Assembly: GCF_000316115.1 (NCBI RefSeq)
Contig: NZ_JH993795.1
Location: 67,555-131,554 of the forward strand
Length of the DNA: 64,000 bases
Source of the DNA: Leptolyngbya sp. PCC 7375
GTDB taxonomy: Bacteria; Cyanobacteriota; Cyanobacteriia; Phormidesmidales; Phormidesmidaceae
Direction of reading: 5' to 3'
Shown here: piece by piece, positions 19,701 through 28,773 of the stretch
How positions within the stretch are numbered: the stretch's first letter is position 1
Layout of the letters: every line of letters begins with the position of its first letter
The notes under the pieces: generated by a model
Databases searched by the model: none
What the model saw: the letters and a program-made list of their open reading frames with translations, nothing else
Told to the model about the DNA's origin: nothing
Position numbers and translations under genes: made by a program

Positions 19701-22700
19701 CGCTGTTGCCTGACATCCTGCTGCTGGAGATCAAACAACTCGTAAATCGACTTCCCGGTCCACATATCTTGCTCGACCGGTTCCATGGTCAGCGCTTCTT
19801 TAACGGTTTTACCCTTGCGCTGGGTGCTATTGAGGGCAGATAGGGGAATGGCCATGGATTTGACATCGCCATTACTCAGGGCCACCCGCAGATGCCAGGA
19901 GCTAGGAACGGAGGGTGCGCTTCCGCGATCGCAATGGTCCACCCCCGTAATCACCCCATAAAACGTATCCGCCGTAGTCTGATTCTGTTGCCGTGTAATA
20001 CGCACCGAGGTGCCCACCGAAAAGTCTTTAAGTTGTTTAGTGACAAAGGCCAGTTGCGCATCCAGCTTTTGAGTCAGCTTGTCGATCTTTTCCTGGGCCG
20101 GTGCTTCGGCTCCTTCAGGCAGTTCTTCTAACTGCTGCCGCTTGAGCACTTCTAGACTGGCCAGTTTTCCAGTCTTGTAATGTCGGGTACTGGCCGTGAC
20201 CGATTGAATCATCGTCTCTGCTCGTTCATGGCCCTGATCCTTGAGCCGGTCCCAATGGGCTTCGGCAATCTGCTTACTGAGCGGCTGTTCTAAAAACTCT
20301 CGTACCTGATTAGCTACCTGCACCTGGGTCAATGGTTTACTCAGAGACTTCGCGTCAATGACTTCGAGATAAACTGGCCCACTAAATTCAGTTTGAAATT
20401 TAGTGTCGGCAGGCACCACCTCCATTCGGGCAATGGTGCGGGCATCCAAATCCAGCTGATCTGCCTGGAGTAAACTTTCTCCCATGGCTTCCTTTTGAGC
20501 CACCAGGTCGGCATAGCCGGTCTCGATTAGCTGGTAGGTCCGTTCCTGTTCGGCCACGGGCAACAATGGCAAGCGTCCCGTTACCTTGGATACCAGGTCT
20601 AAATCATTGTCATTGGCTCGGCCCAGCGGGTCATCCAACTTCTCATTGAGTTCGGGCATTTCTTCGAGCAGCTGGGTAATCACCGTCTCGCCATACTCAT
20701 TGAAAAAGTCCACGACACCCTGAATAGAGGTGGCTGTTTCCCGGTCTGCGGTGACATTGGCATTAAGGGTGGCCATCTTACGGCTGAGGATGGCAGCGGG
20801 TCGTTTTTCGGCGGGTAAGTCTGTTGTCAGTAGTTTGTAATTGGGCAGCTCCACCTGACCGGTACGGTGGATACGGCCCAGGGTTTGCATAAAGGTATTA
20901 ATGTCCCGGCTGGCCTGAGCCACAATCATGACCCGTGGCCGTTGGTCGGCAAAGGTTTCTGAAGCATGGAGAGAAATGCCAGTGGAGCCGGAGCGGTTGA
21001 TAATGATGACATCCGCCTGGCCGCTGTTAAAGTCATTGACCGCTGCAATTTTGCCATTGGTGGATATCTCACGGGCGGAACGAGTCTTGTACACGGCGGA
21101 CCCATCTGCGTCATAGTCGAGAACCGATTTTCTCCCCGTTACTTCGGTGGTAGTGTAGCCTGCTTGTTCTAATCGTCCTCGGATATAGTCAATGGGGCTA
21201 ATGGGAATTTGGGAAAGATCGCTATCGTCGATAATGTCTCGGGCTTCCATGTAAGCGGCCATACCATCCACACCCAGTTCCTCATCGGTCATGGGGCGGC
21301 GGTCTCTGCGTCCAGCATGGTCACTGATGGAGATATCGCGGGAGCGCTCCAGATAGCGGGCTAAGAGATCTGAGAACGTAATATTCACCCGGTCTCCCGG
21401 TTTCGCGTCATGGGTTTCTGCCCAGGCATCAATAAAGGCCCCCATAGTATTGTCCAGAGCAATCACCGGCTTATGTCCGGCTTCCAGTTCTTGGATAGTT
21501 GTCTGGACCGTGGCGTCTGCTTTTTGGGCCAATAACCCCTGTTCAATGCAGTTGTGCATCAGGCTGGTAAAGTTGGTGGATTTAACGCCCACCTGCCCAA
21601 TGGCATTGTCCAGGGCCATGCGCTTGGCTTCTTTGCGCAGTTCTTTACTCAGCTGTTTAACTTCTTTGTGCTTGGCGCGGTCAAAGGTGTTAATGGCCCG
21701 CATTGCGGCAGAAAACTGGTCGGCGGTTTCCTTGTCGGCAGGGACTGTCAGCGTGTCAAAGGAAACCCCTTCAAAGGAGCGTTCCCGGCGCATCATCTGG
21801 CCGGATTTGACGTATTTGGCGGCAATTACCTGTTGGAGGGGCACTCCCCCCACGCGCAGGGTAGCTTCCAATGACCGATGTTTACCCACCGCATAGCGTA
21901 GGTCAGTGCTGCGAGCATAGAGGTCCATGACATCAGGGCGTTTGGAATAGGTAGCACTGCTGTAGACCACGCCGCCGCCACTGGCCAGCGTCGTATCAAT
22001 CAACTCGCGCATAAATTCGGCCCGGTTGGGTGGTGCTCCATTAATCTGCCAGCCGGTTTGGGGAGATCCGCCCGCTTCGTGGCTTTCATCGCAGATAAAG
22101 ATGGCTCCCCGTTCAGCCAGCGATCTTAAAAAGTGTCGCCGTAGGGGTTCTTTTTGAGCCACCGTTTGAATCTGGCTGTAGGTGGTAAACACCGCATCAT
22201 AGGAGCCCAGATTGCCTAGCCCCATCAGCCGGTTCATTTCTTGTTCCTGCTGGTTATGACTGCCAGTGCGCAGCATCGCTCCCTTACCCAGGTCAATCTT
22301 GGCATTACTGTCGGTAACAAAGGGAGCAAAATCTCTTACGCCGATGGTTTCTAGGTCCCGCAGAATGTCCTTGTACAGGGCATTCTTTTGAGTAAAGAAC
22401 ACCACCGGTTTTCCCTGGCGTGTGCTGTAGGCCATAAGAGCCGCGCACTGACAACCCTTGCCAATGCCTGTTTGGTCACCAATGACAAAGCCATTGCCCC
22501 GGTTGAGGTTACTAATGGCCAGCCCAATGGTGTCAATCTGTTCTGCATAGAGCCGTTGGTGCAGTTCACCAATGGAGCTATAGCCCAGACTGGTGCGTAC
22601 AAACTCATCAATGTTGCCATGCTGTTGCTCAAAGCGAGTCAATGCTACCTGAGCAGAATTGGCCATATTGCGCGGAATCAGGGTGTCCATGGGACGCCCC

Positions 22701-24244
22701 TGACTGCGCGGTTGATAGGGGACTTGCGTCGTGTCTTTGGGGGTGGAAACAGATTGAGCCATGGCAGTTGCTAGGGTTTCACTGTATCGAGCCAGGTGTG
22801 GAGGGTAGTGCTGTTGTGCAGGTCCAGCCCGTTGGAATAGAGGGAGCTGTCTGGGGTTAGGGGCGGTATGGTCAGGTCGGCTGTATTCAGAGCTATTCTG
22901 ACGATCTCGTTGCCCTGGACTAGTGTCTGTGCCCAGTCCTGACACCACTGAATCTTGCCGTCTTCGTCCTCCAGACTGTCCGGTAGGTTCGGTGGCATCT
23001 GGGTGGGGGCGGTCTGGGAGAGAAACTGACTCAGGATTTGGTGAATGTCCGTTAGACGATGACCTTCTGTCGTCATCGCTTCCCACATCAGCCAGCTCAG
23101 ACGTTCCTCCATCAGTGTCCGGTAGATGCGGTCCGTCAGGTTCGCGTAGTCCTGGGGGACCTTCACCGTGAGAATCTCTGGACTCTCCTGGGGACTCCAA
23201 AGGTAGGGATAGGTGGGATAGGGGAACATCGGGTAATCTCTCCTTAAGCTGGTCGAAGGTGGTGAGAATGGGAGGAACATCTACGGCGGGCAAGGCTCGA
23301 ACAAAGGGACCATCCCGCGATGACCGCCGCCCCTGAATCACGATCAGATCAATATCGGCACCGGCACCCTGTTTGGCATAGAGGTCACCATCCAGGGTGA
23401 GATGATCGGTTACGGTGTAGTGGCGATAGAGATTAAAAAAGAAGCCACGGGTTTCACGCTCGTTGTATTGGTTGGCGCGATACTCATCGGTGATCTGTTG
23501 AGTACGACGGTGGGGAGCAGCAATGATGAGTATCGCTCGACCATCGTCCTTGAGCGCATCAAGGGCCTTAAAGGCAATGGCATGGTCTAGTTGAGCACTC
23601 CAGGTATCGCCAATGGCGAACCGTTTACTGTGACCTGTTGTCGGATCTCGGGCACGACCAAAGGGTGGGTTAGCGATCACCACATCGGCAATGTTATGAC
23701 CAGGGCTGTAGTCACAGGCATCGTGCTGGGTGAGCTGGGCGTAACCCTGGTGCTGCAGTTCTTCGAATCGGTCTCTGTTTAGCTCGTTAGCGATGACCTG
23801 GGTTGGATTGGCTGAGATAAGTAAGGCTCCATTGCCTGCGGTGGGTTCATAGACGGTGGTATTGGTATCAATGCCCGTCAGGGTGGCGGCAAAATAGGCA
23901 ATAGGAATGGGTGTACTGTAGGCCTGTTGGGCCATGGAAGTAGACGTGCGCACGGCCAGACGCGGCTGACGGCTGAGTAAATCGGTCAGTCGGTCAAAGG
24001 CCTGGTGGGTGGTGGCCGGTGGTGCGAGAGACTCACTACCTGAGATGAGAATCCGAGCGCTGCGGACAATGGCTTTTTCAATGGCTTCATCCACCTGTTT
24101 ATGGTCAGACGAGAGCGGATCTAGAACCTGGCCCAACTGATCACTGGCAAACTGTCGGGCCTGCACAATTGTGGAGAAGCCGTTGCCAGCCAGAAAGTGG
24201 GCCTGAAACTGTTGAATCAGTGTTTGTTGGTCCGCTAAATCCAT
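16751..24244 (-). CDS. Giant methyltransferase / strawberry-notch-type helicase / Toprim protein
   Basis: 2497 residues. (1) About 85-310: N6-adenine methyltransferase-like domain with VYEPTAGNGALLISANP and the catalytic motif NPPF (about 193). (2) About 560-1180: SF2 helicase of the strawberry-notch kind, with DQTGIGKG (Walker A, about 591), ICDESHEAGG (DESH, about 718) and TLGRIHRTGQ (motif VI, about 1123). (3) A long middle region with an acidic, proline-rich linker (about 1680-2000). (4) About 2025-2090: DUF3991-like segment with SKWHFGSHAISI and LFNDWHAHKGG. (5) About 2240-2330: Toprim-like domain with IVITESPIEALS and AFNNDAAG. The first two domains recall phage P1 DarB, an antirestriction protein; the last two recall plasmid primases. 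It may protect and prime the incoming strand during conjugation. Stop overlaps the next start. Confidence 0.85.
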   Translation of the reverse strand: MDLADQQTLIQQFQAHFLAGNGFSTIVQARQFASDQLGQVLDPLSSDHKQVDEAIEKAIVRSARILISGSESLAPPATTHQAFDRLTDLLSRQPRLAVRTSTSMAQQAYSTPIPIAYFAATLTGIDTNTTVYEPTAGNGALLISANPTQVIANELNRDRFEELQHQGYAQLTQHDACDYSPGHNIADVVIANPPFGRARDPTTGHSKRFAIGDTWSAQLDHAIAFKALDALKDDGRAILIIAAPHRRTQQITDEYRANQYNERETRGFFFNLYRHYTVTDHLTLDGDLYAKQGAGADIDLIVIQGRRSSRDGPFVRALPAVDVPPILTTFDQLKERLPDVPLSHLSLPLESPGESRDSHGEGPPGLREPDGPHLPDTDGGTSELADVGSDDDRRSSSNGHSPNPESVSLPDRPHPDATEPTGQSGGRRRQDSVVSGLGTDTSPGQRDRQNSSEYSRPDHTAPNPRQLPLFQRAGPAQQHYPPHLARYSETLATAMAQSVSTPKDTTQVPYQPRSQGRPMDTLIPRNMANSAQVALTRFEQQHGNIDEFVRTSLGYSSIGELHQRLYAEQIDTIGLAISNLNRGNGFVIGDQTGIGKGCQCAALMAYSTRQGKPVVFFTQKNALYKDILRDLETIGVRDFAPFVTDSNAKIDLGKGAMLRTGSHNQQEQEMNRLMGLGNLGSYDAVFTTYSQIQTVAQKEPLRRHFLRSLAERGAIFICDESHEAGGSPQTGWQINGAPPNRAEFMRELIDTTLASGGGVVYSSATYSKRPDVMDLYARSTDLRYAVGKHRSLEATLRVGGVPLQQVIAAKYVKSGQMMRRERSFEGVSFDTLTVPADKETADQFSAAMRAINTFDRAKHKEVKQLSKELRKEAKRMALDNAIGQVGVKSTNFTSLMHNCIEQGLLAQKADATVQTTIQELEAGHKPVIALDNTMGAFIDAWAETHDAKPGDRVNITFSDLLARYLERSRDISISDHAGRRDRRPMTDEELGVDGMAAYMEARDIIDDSDLSQIPISPIDYIRGRLEQAGYTTTEVTGRKSVLDYDADGSAVYKTRSAREISTNGKIAAVNDFNSGQADVIIINRSGSTGISLHASETFADQRPRVMIVAQASRDINTFMQTLGRIHRTGQVELPNYKLLTTDLPAEKRPAAILSRKMATLNANVTADRETATSIQGVVDFFNEYGETVITQLLEEMPELNEKLDDPLGRANDNDLDLVSKVTGRLPLLPVAEQERTYQLIETGYADLVAQKEAMGESLLQADQLDLDARTIARMEVVPADTKFQTEFSGPVYLEVIDAKSLSKPLTQVQVANQVREFLEQPLSKQIAEAHWDRLKDQGHERAETMIQSVTASTRHYKTGKLASLEVLKRQQLEELPEGAEAPAQEKIDKLTQKLDAQLAFVTKQLKDFSVGTSVRITRQQNQTTADTFYGVITGVDHCDRGSAPSVPSSWHLRVALSNGDVKSMAIPLSALNSTQRKGKTVKEALTMEPVEQDMWTGKSIYELFDLQQQDVRQQRQVLTGNLVKACDRYPEGKLLNFTDHKNRIRQGLLLPKSFDIADKLRNEPVVLETAQQVHWFLTEVTEGRGGLKTLDGNLSIRLHGSGEGLILEAPRAKETGGAYYLNSHLIDGIGKDFVSRGDTMRALVPPENAERTLNTIITINPIACVDPRYLPEAREQMGVKIPELEVAPDGQVLDVEDEFIESNVVPYVDDPTPQDIESLEALFAKADESVPSEQEPEPEQVNEGMPVGKNSAPDPVSESTVEEPQRSDNTPPIQQVALSKYQSRMAEKFVSKFLYEADLAEKVVEGDDFHLKILNEPYIPLVVEAHKLADDHYQLYLTHYIDINGDLVHDGEMVFNILHDGILQLDQTATQDAFRGGEHRVYDGGDRTLAKMFAMNIRAQGFSEAARAQLDQATITHEEEPGLEPEEISLESPTKEEEVISESPQAEVTPDSPEPEEIQPSLLDDSPGIGDYSLDAEESDPSWGNPEPAELETEHVISPPNLEPREIHPLKPLSVNTQREIVQQERKTLITQARAMDLEQVAISLGLERYTSDKSKWHFGSHAISISANKGLFNDWHAHKGGCGAIDLVLHVNEDWDFKQAVEWLTGESMVPVPSFQEAQAILKATQQPTVEPLVIPKTASINWGQVHTYLTQDRRIPADIVNQAFQQGIVFADECDNAVFTMQQLRQDSLTGESSNTLRAGAITGYALRGTGNDYKHITKGSSKADGWFLFRTGADTQRIVITESPIEALSLAAMERSDHTLYLALNGNSPLPIEQLQHHIDQGGEVLTAFNNDAAGMNLSARVLQQVPEAITLYPESDFNDWNEQLCHQPEAFQNPEQDLLSAPALDDLRDWYRKASLMQRGPEHQAQIAQVGRGEREFTERDAAAMAADNRAFALSERFVQHTRHILAQWGQPQADGHLATDTDQYHLRGSPDRRSFSVTTTHDGKPLLQVDQGTLSHVTITPNDAQRFETLGAQAQQEQLRAQHSHSPSHEVS

Positions 24245-24247
24245 GGA

Positions 24248-24571
24248 TTAGGTCGGTAATTGGTCTAATTCGCCAGAGCGTAGATAGAAAACGGTGGCTT
24301 TAACGAGATTGGTAATGGTCAGAGGTACCTGATCTTCTGTGGGTTGCCATTGCTGAAGTTGTTGCACCATCCATTGATTCCAGATGGGACAACAAAAGAC
24401 GGTTTGCATGTCGATGGGCCAGGGCTGCATCCAGTCTGGAACCGTATCTTGTTCGGTGAGTTCATAGGCTTGAGCCTGGAGGAGAGCTTGAATGTTGATG
24501 AGTTCTTTTCCCAAGCAGGTAAAGTCATCGGCGGTTTGGGCAGTGAGTAAATTCATAGGTACAGTAGACAT
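24248..24571 (-). CDS. Hypothetical plasmid protein upstream of the giant gene
   Basis: 107 residues from the ATG at 24571 (a GTG at 24580 is possible). Rich in tryptophan and glutamine (MQPWPIDMQTVFCCPIWNQW), with no signal peptide or membrane segment. It ends three bases before the giant methyltransferase-helicase start, so it is translated in the same operon. No family recognised; small size and position suggest an accessory to its neighbour. Confidence 0.6.
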   Translation of the reverse strand: MSTVPMNLLTAQTADDFTCLGKELINIQALLQAQAYELTEQDTVPDWMQPWPIDMQTVFCCPIWNQWMVQQLQQWQPTEDQVPLTITNLVKATVFYLRSGELDQLPT

Positions 24572-24597
24572 GGAGGACACCGGAGCAAAGAACCCAT

Positions 24598-25503
24598 CTA
24601 TGGTGGCTCACGCCGTGCAATTTGTGGTGGTTTTTCCGGTAAACGACCATCTAGGTCATACCAGTGATGGGCAGGTTCGGATTGGGCTAGAAGGGCTTCT
24701 GTTCTATTAGAAAAGGAAGGGATTGTTGGGATGACTTCTGGTCGAACTGTCATCACCTGCTCTCCCGAGAGATAGTTGATCACGTAAAGCTCATCCTCTT
24801 GGGCACGGATAATGAGACCACCGAGATAGTCTGTGCCATTAACAGTGATGGATTCATTGTTAGGCACGGTAAGAATGAGTTCTGTATGGGCTTGGTCATC
24901 AAGCAAAACCTGATGATTGCTGGCCTGAACGGTGAGAGGCTCCGTTGTTTCCCAGAGTCGTTCACCGGACATGATGTCGTAAGTACTTAAGGGAGCCGTA
25001 CTGCTGATATGGGCTTGGGGAGTAACGTCACGCAGTATTGTGAGATCTGTAGACGAATCAGGTGTTTCTGGAGTCTCTACGTCAGAGTTCTCAATAGTGG
25101 GTGACGCTGGCAGTAGTGAGACCTCTTCCGAAGTCACATCAGGATTATCTGTCGGGATGTGTGGTTCCGAGAGAGCGAACTCAGTCGGTTCTTGCTCTAC
25201 TGGAGCTGGTGGCTCAGGTGGTGAAAGACTTTCAGATGTCCTTGCCACTGGTACTCGTTCAGGACGATAGGTGACCAATTGCGGGGTAATTGGTTGGGGT
25301 ATGGGTGCAACGGCTGGTGGCGGTACAACAGTCGGGAGATTATGGGGAATGGGTTTGTTTATCTGAACGGGTTGAGTCACCCGCACCAGCGGGTAATGCG
25401 ATGTTAATGGTGGGGCATCAGGTTCTGTGGGTTGATTCCCCAGAATGACAGGCGGTGTCAAAATGCCTGCGGCGAGGGTGTAGGAAATAAGGGTTTTGAC
25501 CAT
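24598..25503 (-). CDS. Secreted or membrane-anchored proline-rich protein
   Basis: I chose the ATG at 25503 (MVKTLISYTLAAGILTPPVI) because it gives a signal-anchor-like N-terminus and lies eight bases after the upstream stop; a longer frame from 25581 would overlap that gene. Residues ~25-190 are low-complexity and rich in P, T, E and S. The C-terminal ~110 residues (LTVQASNHQVLLDDQAHTEL, then INYLSGEQVMTV) look folded and beta-rich. The architecture resembles periplasmic proteins of secretion systems. The exact role is unknown. Confidence 0.6.
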   Translation of the reverse strand: MVKTLISYTLAAGILTPPVILGNQPTEPDAPPLTSHYPLVRVTQPVQINKPIPHNLPTVVPPPAVAPIPQPITPQLVTYRPERVPVARTSESLSPPEPPAPVEQEPTEFALSEPHIPTDNPDVTSEEVSLLPASPTIENSDVETPETPDSSTDLTILRDVTPQAHISSTAPLSTYDIMSGERLWETTEPLTVQASNHQVLLDDQAHTELILTVPNNESITVNGTDYLGGLIIRAQEDELYVINYLSGEQVMTVRPEVIPTIPSFSNRTEALLAQSEPAHHWYDLDGRLPEKPPQIARREPP

Positions 25504-25511
25504 GATGGAAT

Positions 25512-26966
25512 TTACCGTTCGAGATCTGGACTGCGGGATGGTTGTTGGATAGTTGGTTGTTGCTGTGTTGTCTGCTGCCAAGCCCGGTCAAAGGTGGCCT
25601 TTTCCTGGAGTGTCATCTGGGACGAAATCTCACCTTGAGCCGTGGACGAAGCGACTACCCGATTGTCCGCTTTGTTGTAAATCACCAATGAGCGATCCTC
25701 ATGGCGAATAATTCCCTGGGATTGGGTTTCTAGCTGATTGGTATGGGCCAGGTCCAGCTGATGATGGGCAAAGGAAACGGCTTTACTCCCTTCTGGGGCC
25801 AGGTCTTCGAGATAGCGCAGCTGGGTATTGCCGGTGGGGTCAGCCATGACCTGATCCAGTTCTACTGACTGGGTGCGGGTATGGACTCGCGCAAACTGTT
25901 GGCGTTGTTCGTCGCTGAGATTGTCCTGGAGGATGTGATACTGATTGCCGTGTTTTTCAAAGCTAAAGAGGGTTTGATTGTCCTTATCGCGCACCTCGTA
26001 GCGATTGTCGTTTTGGAGAATGTCAAACTCTTCTCCGGCGTAGCGTTTAGGTGGTTTCGGTTGGACTGGTTCACCATAAGCCTCTACTAGCTCGTCCGCG
26101 ATCGCAGCCGTGGGTTCTGCAGGTGTTGGTTCGGCCCATGGATCATTGATGGTTTGACTCGGTTCTTCAGAGGGAATGATCTCAGCAGGTGCTGCTTCTA
26201 CCTGAGGTGCTTCATTCGTTTCCGTAATTTGCCCCTGGGTGTCTACCAGATTGGCAAAGAAAGCCGCCATTGTTTGAGGATTGTTGCTGTCTCCAGGTGC
26301 TAGAGCGGTATTAACAGCAGGTACCTGATCAGTTTCTTCAGTTGTTTCAGCGAGTTCAGCTGTTGAGATCGGTGTGGCCTTGGATGGAACGACAGTGAGT
26401 GTGATGTCATCAGTAACCGGTTCTGCAGTAGGCGTTGCCACAACAGATGATGCCGGAAAGGATGGATCAAGTTCTAAATCAGGCGTGTCGATGACGGTAA
26501 ATAGATCATCCACGGCACCGCTGGTGGCTGCAGCGGCTCCGTCAGGTGTGTAGTCTCCATAATCAGTGGCTAAATCAGCCAGAGCAGCGGCTTTTTCTTG
26601 AACGGCTTGCCGGTCCCGCTGAAATTCAAAGACGGTCCAGTTGAGATCTTTATCAACCGCTGAATAAATGCCATCGGGAGTAACTGAAAAGCGATATTGT
26701 TCTGTTTCAAAGGCAAGACTGCCGTCACCCTGGAGTTCACCGCAGCGTTCAGTAGTGACTGCAATAATATCAGCAGCCTGCTGTTGAGATCGCGTGAGTT
26801 CCAATTCGGTGGGTGGTCGGGTTCTGTTTTGGAACCACTGTAGACCCCGGTCCAATGCCTGACGAGTAAGACGAGCGGCTGTTGCCAGCATCTGACCCGT
26901 AATCGCGCCATTGGTGCGGACGGCTTCGCGTTCTTCGGCATCCAGTTGTGTGTATCCCGTTTGCAT
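25512..26966 (-). CDS. Cytosolic hypothetical protein of the conjugation operon
   Basis: 484 residues without a signal peptide. The N-terminal ~140 residues are helical (ITGQMLATAARLTRQALDRG) and include ETEQYRFSVTPDGIYSAVDK. The middle (~145-300) is acidic, low-complexity and rich in A, T, P and E. The C-terminal ~170 residues contain GEEFDILQNDNRYEVRDK and SRSLVIYN-like strands, which repeat the theme of the N-terminal part and of the end of the giant protein (DQYHLRGSPDRRSFSVTTTH). That shared strand pattern suggests related small domains. It sits between the coupling protein and the proline-rich protein, 24 bases from the former. Confidence 0.6.
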   Translation of the reverse strand: MQTGYTQLDAEEREAVRTNGAITGQMLATAARLTRQALDRGLQWFQNRTRPPTELELTRSQQQAADIIAVTTERCGELQGDGSLAFETEQYRFSVTPDGIYSAVDKDLNWTVFEFQRDRQAVQEKAAALADLATDYGDYTPDGAAAATSGAVDDLFTVIDTPDLELDPSFPASSVVATPTAEPVTDDITLTVVPSKATPISTAELAETTEETDQVPAVNTALAPGDSNNPQTMAAFFANLVDTQGQITETNEAPQVEAAPAEIIPSEEPSQTINDPWAEPTPAEPTAAIADELVEAYGEPVQPKPPKRYAGEEFDILQNDNRYEVRDKDNQTLFSFEKHGNQYHILQDNLSDEQRQQFARVHTRTQSVELDQVMADPTGNTQLRYLEDLAPEGSKAVSFAHHQLDLAHTNQLETQSQGIIRHEDRSLVIYNKADNRVVASSTAQGEISSQMTLQEKATFDRAWQQTTQQQPTIQQPSRSPDLER

Positions 26967-26990
26967 TGGACAATCTCCTATCGATGGGGC

Positions 26991-28769
26991 TTAAATGCGT
27001 CTGGATATGGTTTGAGGTGTCGATGAATGAGAGGTGGTGAGGGCATTGCCGGTGGGCATGGTGGTGTCGTTGCTGCGGATGATGGGTAACTTGGCCTGAA
27101 ACTCTCGTTCTCGAAGGGTGACGGCGTCTGGATCTTGAGGGGTATTACCGATACCTCGGGCGATCAGACTATCTCTGAGCTTGTTCCAGCATTGAATACT
27201 CAGGGTTTGGGCCTTGATCTCACGGGGAGCCACCTTGATTTTGAGCTTCTGGGGGACAGAGCCTTCTTTACGGCTGCCATAGGCAGGGTTGATGTAAATG
27301 CAGTGACCCTGGGGCAGTCGGTTAAACTGTTCGGGGGCAAAGAGACGACGGGTGCGCTCTTGATCGGCGCGGGTAATACTACTCTTGCCACTACCGGTAT
27401 TGCGGGACTTCGACTTGTAGCGAATCTCTTCATCCCCCAGCATCCGACTAAACATGTCAGCGGATTCGGCACTTTGGGGATTGAACATAAATTTGGAGGC
27501 GGTGCCGCCAAAGATAGCCTGGGCTAGCTCTTTTCCATAGGCTTTTTCCAACTGCGTCTGGTTTTGGTAACCGATGAGCGTACAGAGGCCATCTTCACGG
27601 TTTTCATTCAACCACTGCACTAGATTGGGCAGATACAGTGTAGGTAACTCATCTAGAACAACCACCAGCGGATCTGTACGGGGTCGGGTAACATTGCGGG
27701 TGATCACCATATGAAGAACTGTGGCTACCAAAGGTCCCACCACATCGCGTTTATTGCGGTCCATACCAAAGATGAGTAGCCGTTTTCCGGTCATGTCTAA
27801 TGGCAGGGTGGACTCCCCACAAAAGGCCGGTAACATGCCTGCTTTCATAAACCGAGTAAAGACCAGTGCTGCTGTCGAGACAATGGAGGCGACCGTCTTT
27901 TCAGATTTGGCGGTACTTAAGAGCTGACCAAAGGCCACACCGACCCAGGGATTCACCGAATTAATACCTTTGAGCCGATTAATGAGATCCGGATCGCTCA
28001 GGATGGTGTAAGCCGTCATCACATCGGGATGAGGCAAGGCCTTGGCCAGTAGGAGGGTGGCTTCCACCAGTTGGTCACCGGAATTGGAGAAAAACGGATC
28101 GTCAGTTTGAGCCGCAGAGAGTTTGAAATTCCGATTGAGAACTTCTGACATTTGACGGGCGGTGGCCGCATCGGTAGCATCGTGGATAAAGTCCAACGGA
28201 TTACACACCTGAGATTCAGGAAAGCCGGGGGCAAAGATATTGACCTCATAGCCTGTGGCTTCGGCTAGGGCCGCTACCCGCTGGGTTTGGGCCGGATATT
28301 TGAAATCATAAAGGCACAACGGAAACCCCTGGGCAATGGCAGACCGTATCACCGGGTCAATCACACTAAAGGTTTTACCGGTACCCGATCCACCAATCAC
28401 CGACATACCGCGCTGCGCATCCGGGATGTAAATCGTTTTATGGTCTCCAGAGACGTTGTATTGAGTTGGTTTCTCCTCACGGTGAACAGTGTTAATTTTG
28501 GGACCGTTTACCCATAGGGTGACCTTATTTTTCTCACGTCCATTAATTTGTTGTTTGGCTCGTTTTTTTGCTCGACTGCGGTCGCTCCCTTTCGCCCACC
28601 GACTGGTGGCAAGTCTCGATTTACGACCATTCCCTTGATTGCCCAGGATGACCAGCGCTAGAATGCCGACCGCACAGGCTCCCAGAATGCCAAGTTGCTG
28701 AGGCGATAGGGAGGACAGATAGTTTGCTGCTGGTGAGGCTGGCTGTGTGGAACCAAGGGAGTATGCCAT
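26991..28769 (-). CDS. Type IV coupling protein (VirD4/TraG/TraD type)
   Basis: 592 residues. A transmembrane segment lies at about 23-42 (QLGILGACAVGILALVILG). Walker A is VIGGSGTGKTFSVIDPVI (about 125-142) and Walker B is PLVVVLDELPTLYLP (about 365-380). NPWVGVAFGQLLSTAKSEKT and the later YQNQTQLEKAYGKE, SKFMFNPQSAESADMFSRML blocks are typical of TraG/VirD4 ATPases. The protein couples the relaxase-DNA complex to the secretion channel at the inner membrane. It is encoded in the middle of the transfer operon, four bases downstream of a secreted protein gene. C-terminal ~60 residues are low complexity. Confidence 0.92.
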   Translation of the reverse strand: MAYSLGSTQPASPAANYLSSLSPQQLGILGACAVGILALVILGNQGNGRKSRLATSRWAKGSDRSRAKKRAKQQINGREKNKVTLWVNGPKINTVHREEKPTQYNVSGDHKTIYIPDAQRGMSVIGGSGTGKTFSVIDPVIRSAIAQGFPLCLYDFKYPAQTQRVAALAEATGYEVNIFAPGFPESQVCNPLDFIHDATDAATARQMSEVLNRNFKLSAAQTDDPFFSNSGDQLVEATLLLAKALPHPDVMTAYTILSDPDLINRLKGINSVNPWVGVAFGQLLSTAKSEKTVASIVSTAALVFTRFMKAGMLPAFCGESTLPLDMTGKRLLIFGMDRNKRDVVGPLVATVLHMVITRNVTRPRTDPLVVVLDELPTLYLPNLVQWLNENREDGLCTLIGYQNQTQLEKAYGKELAQAIFGGTASKFMFNPQSAESADMFSRMLGDEEIRYKSKSRNTGSGKSSITRADQERTRRLFAPEQFNRLPQGHCIYINPAYGSRKEGSVPQKLKIKVAPREIKAQTLSIQCWNKLRDSLIARGIGNTPQDPDAVTLREREFQAKLPIIRSNDTTMPTGNALTTSHSSTPQTISRRI

Positions 28770-28773
28770 GGAA

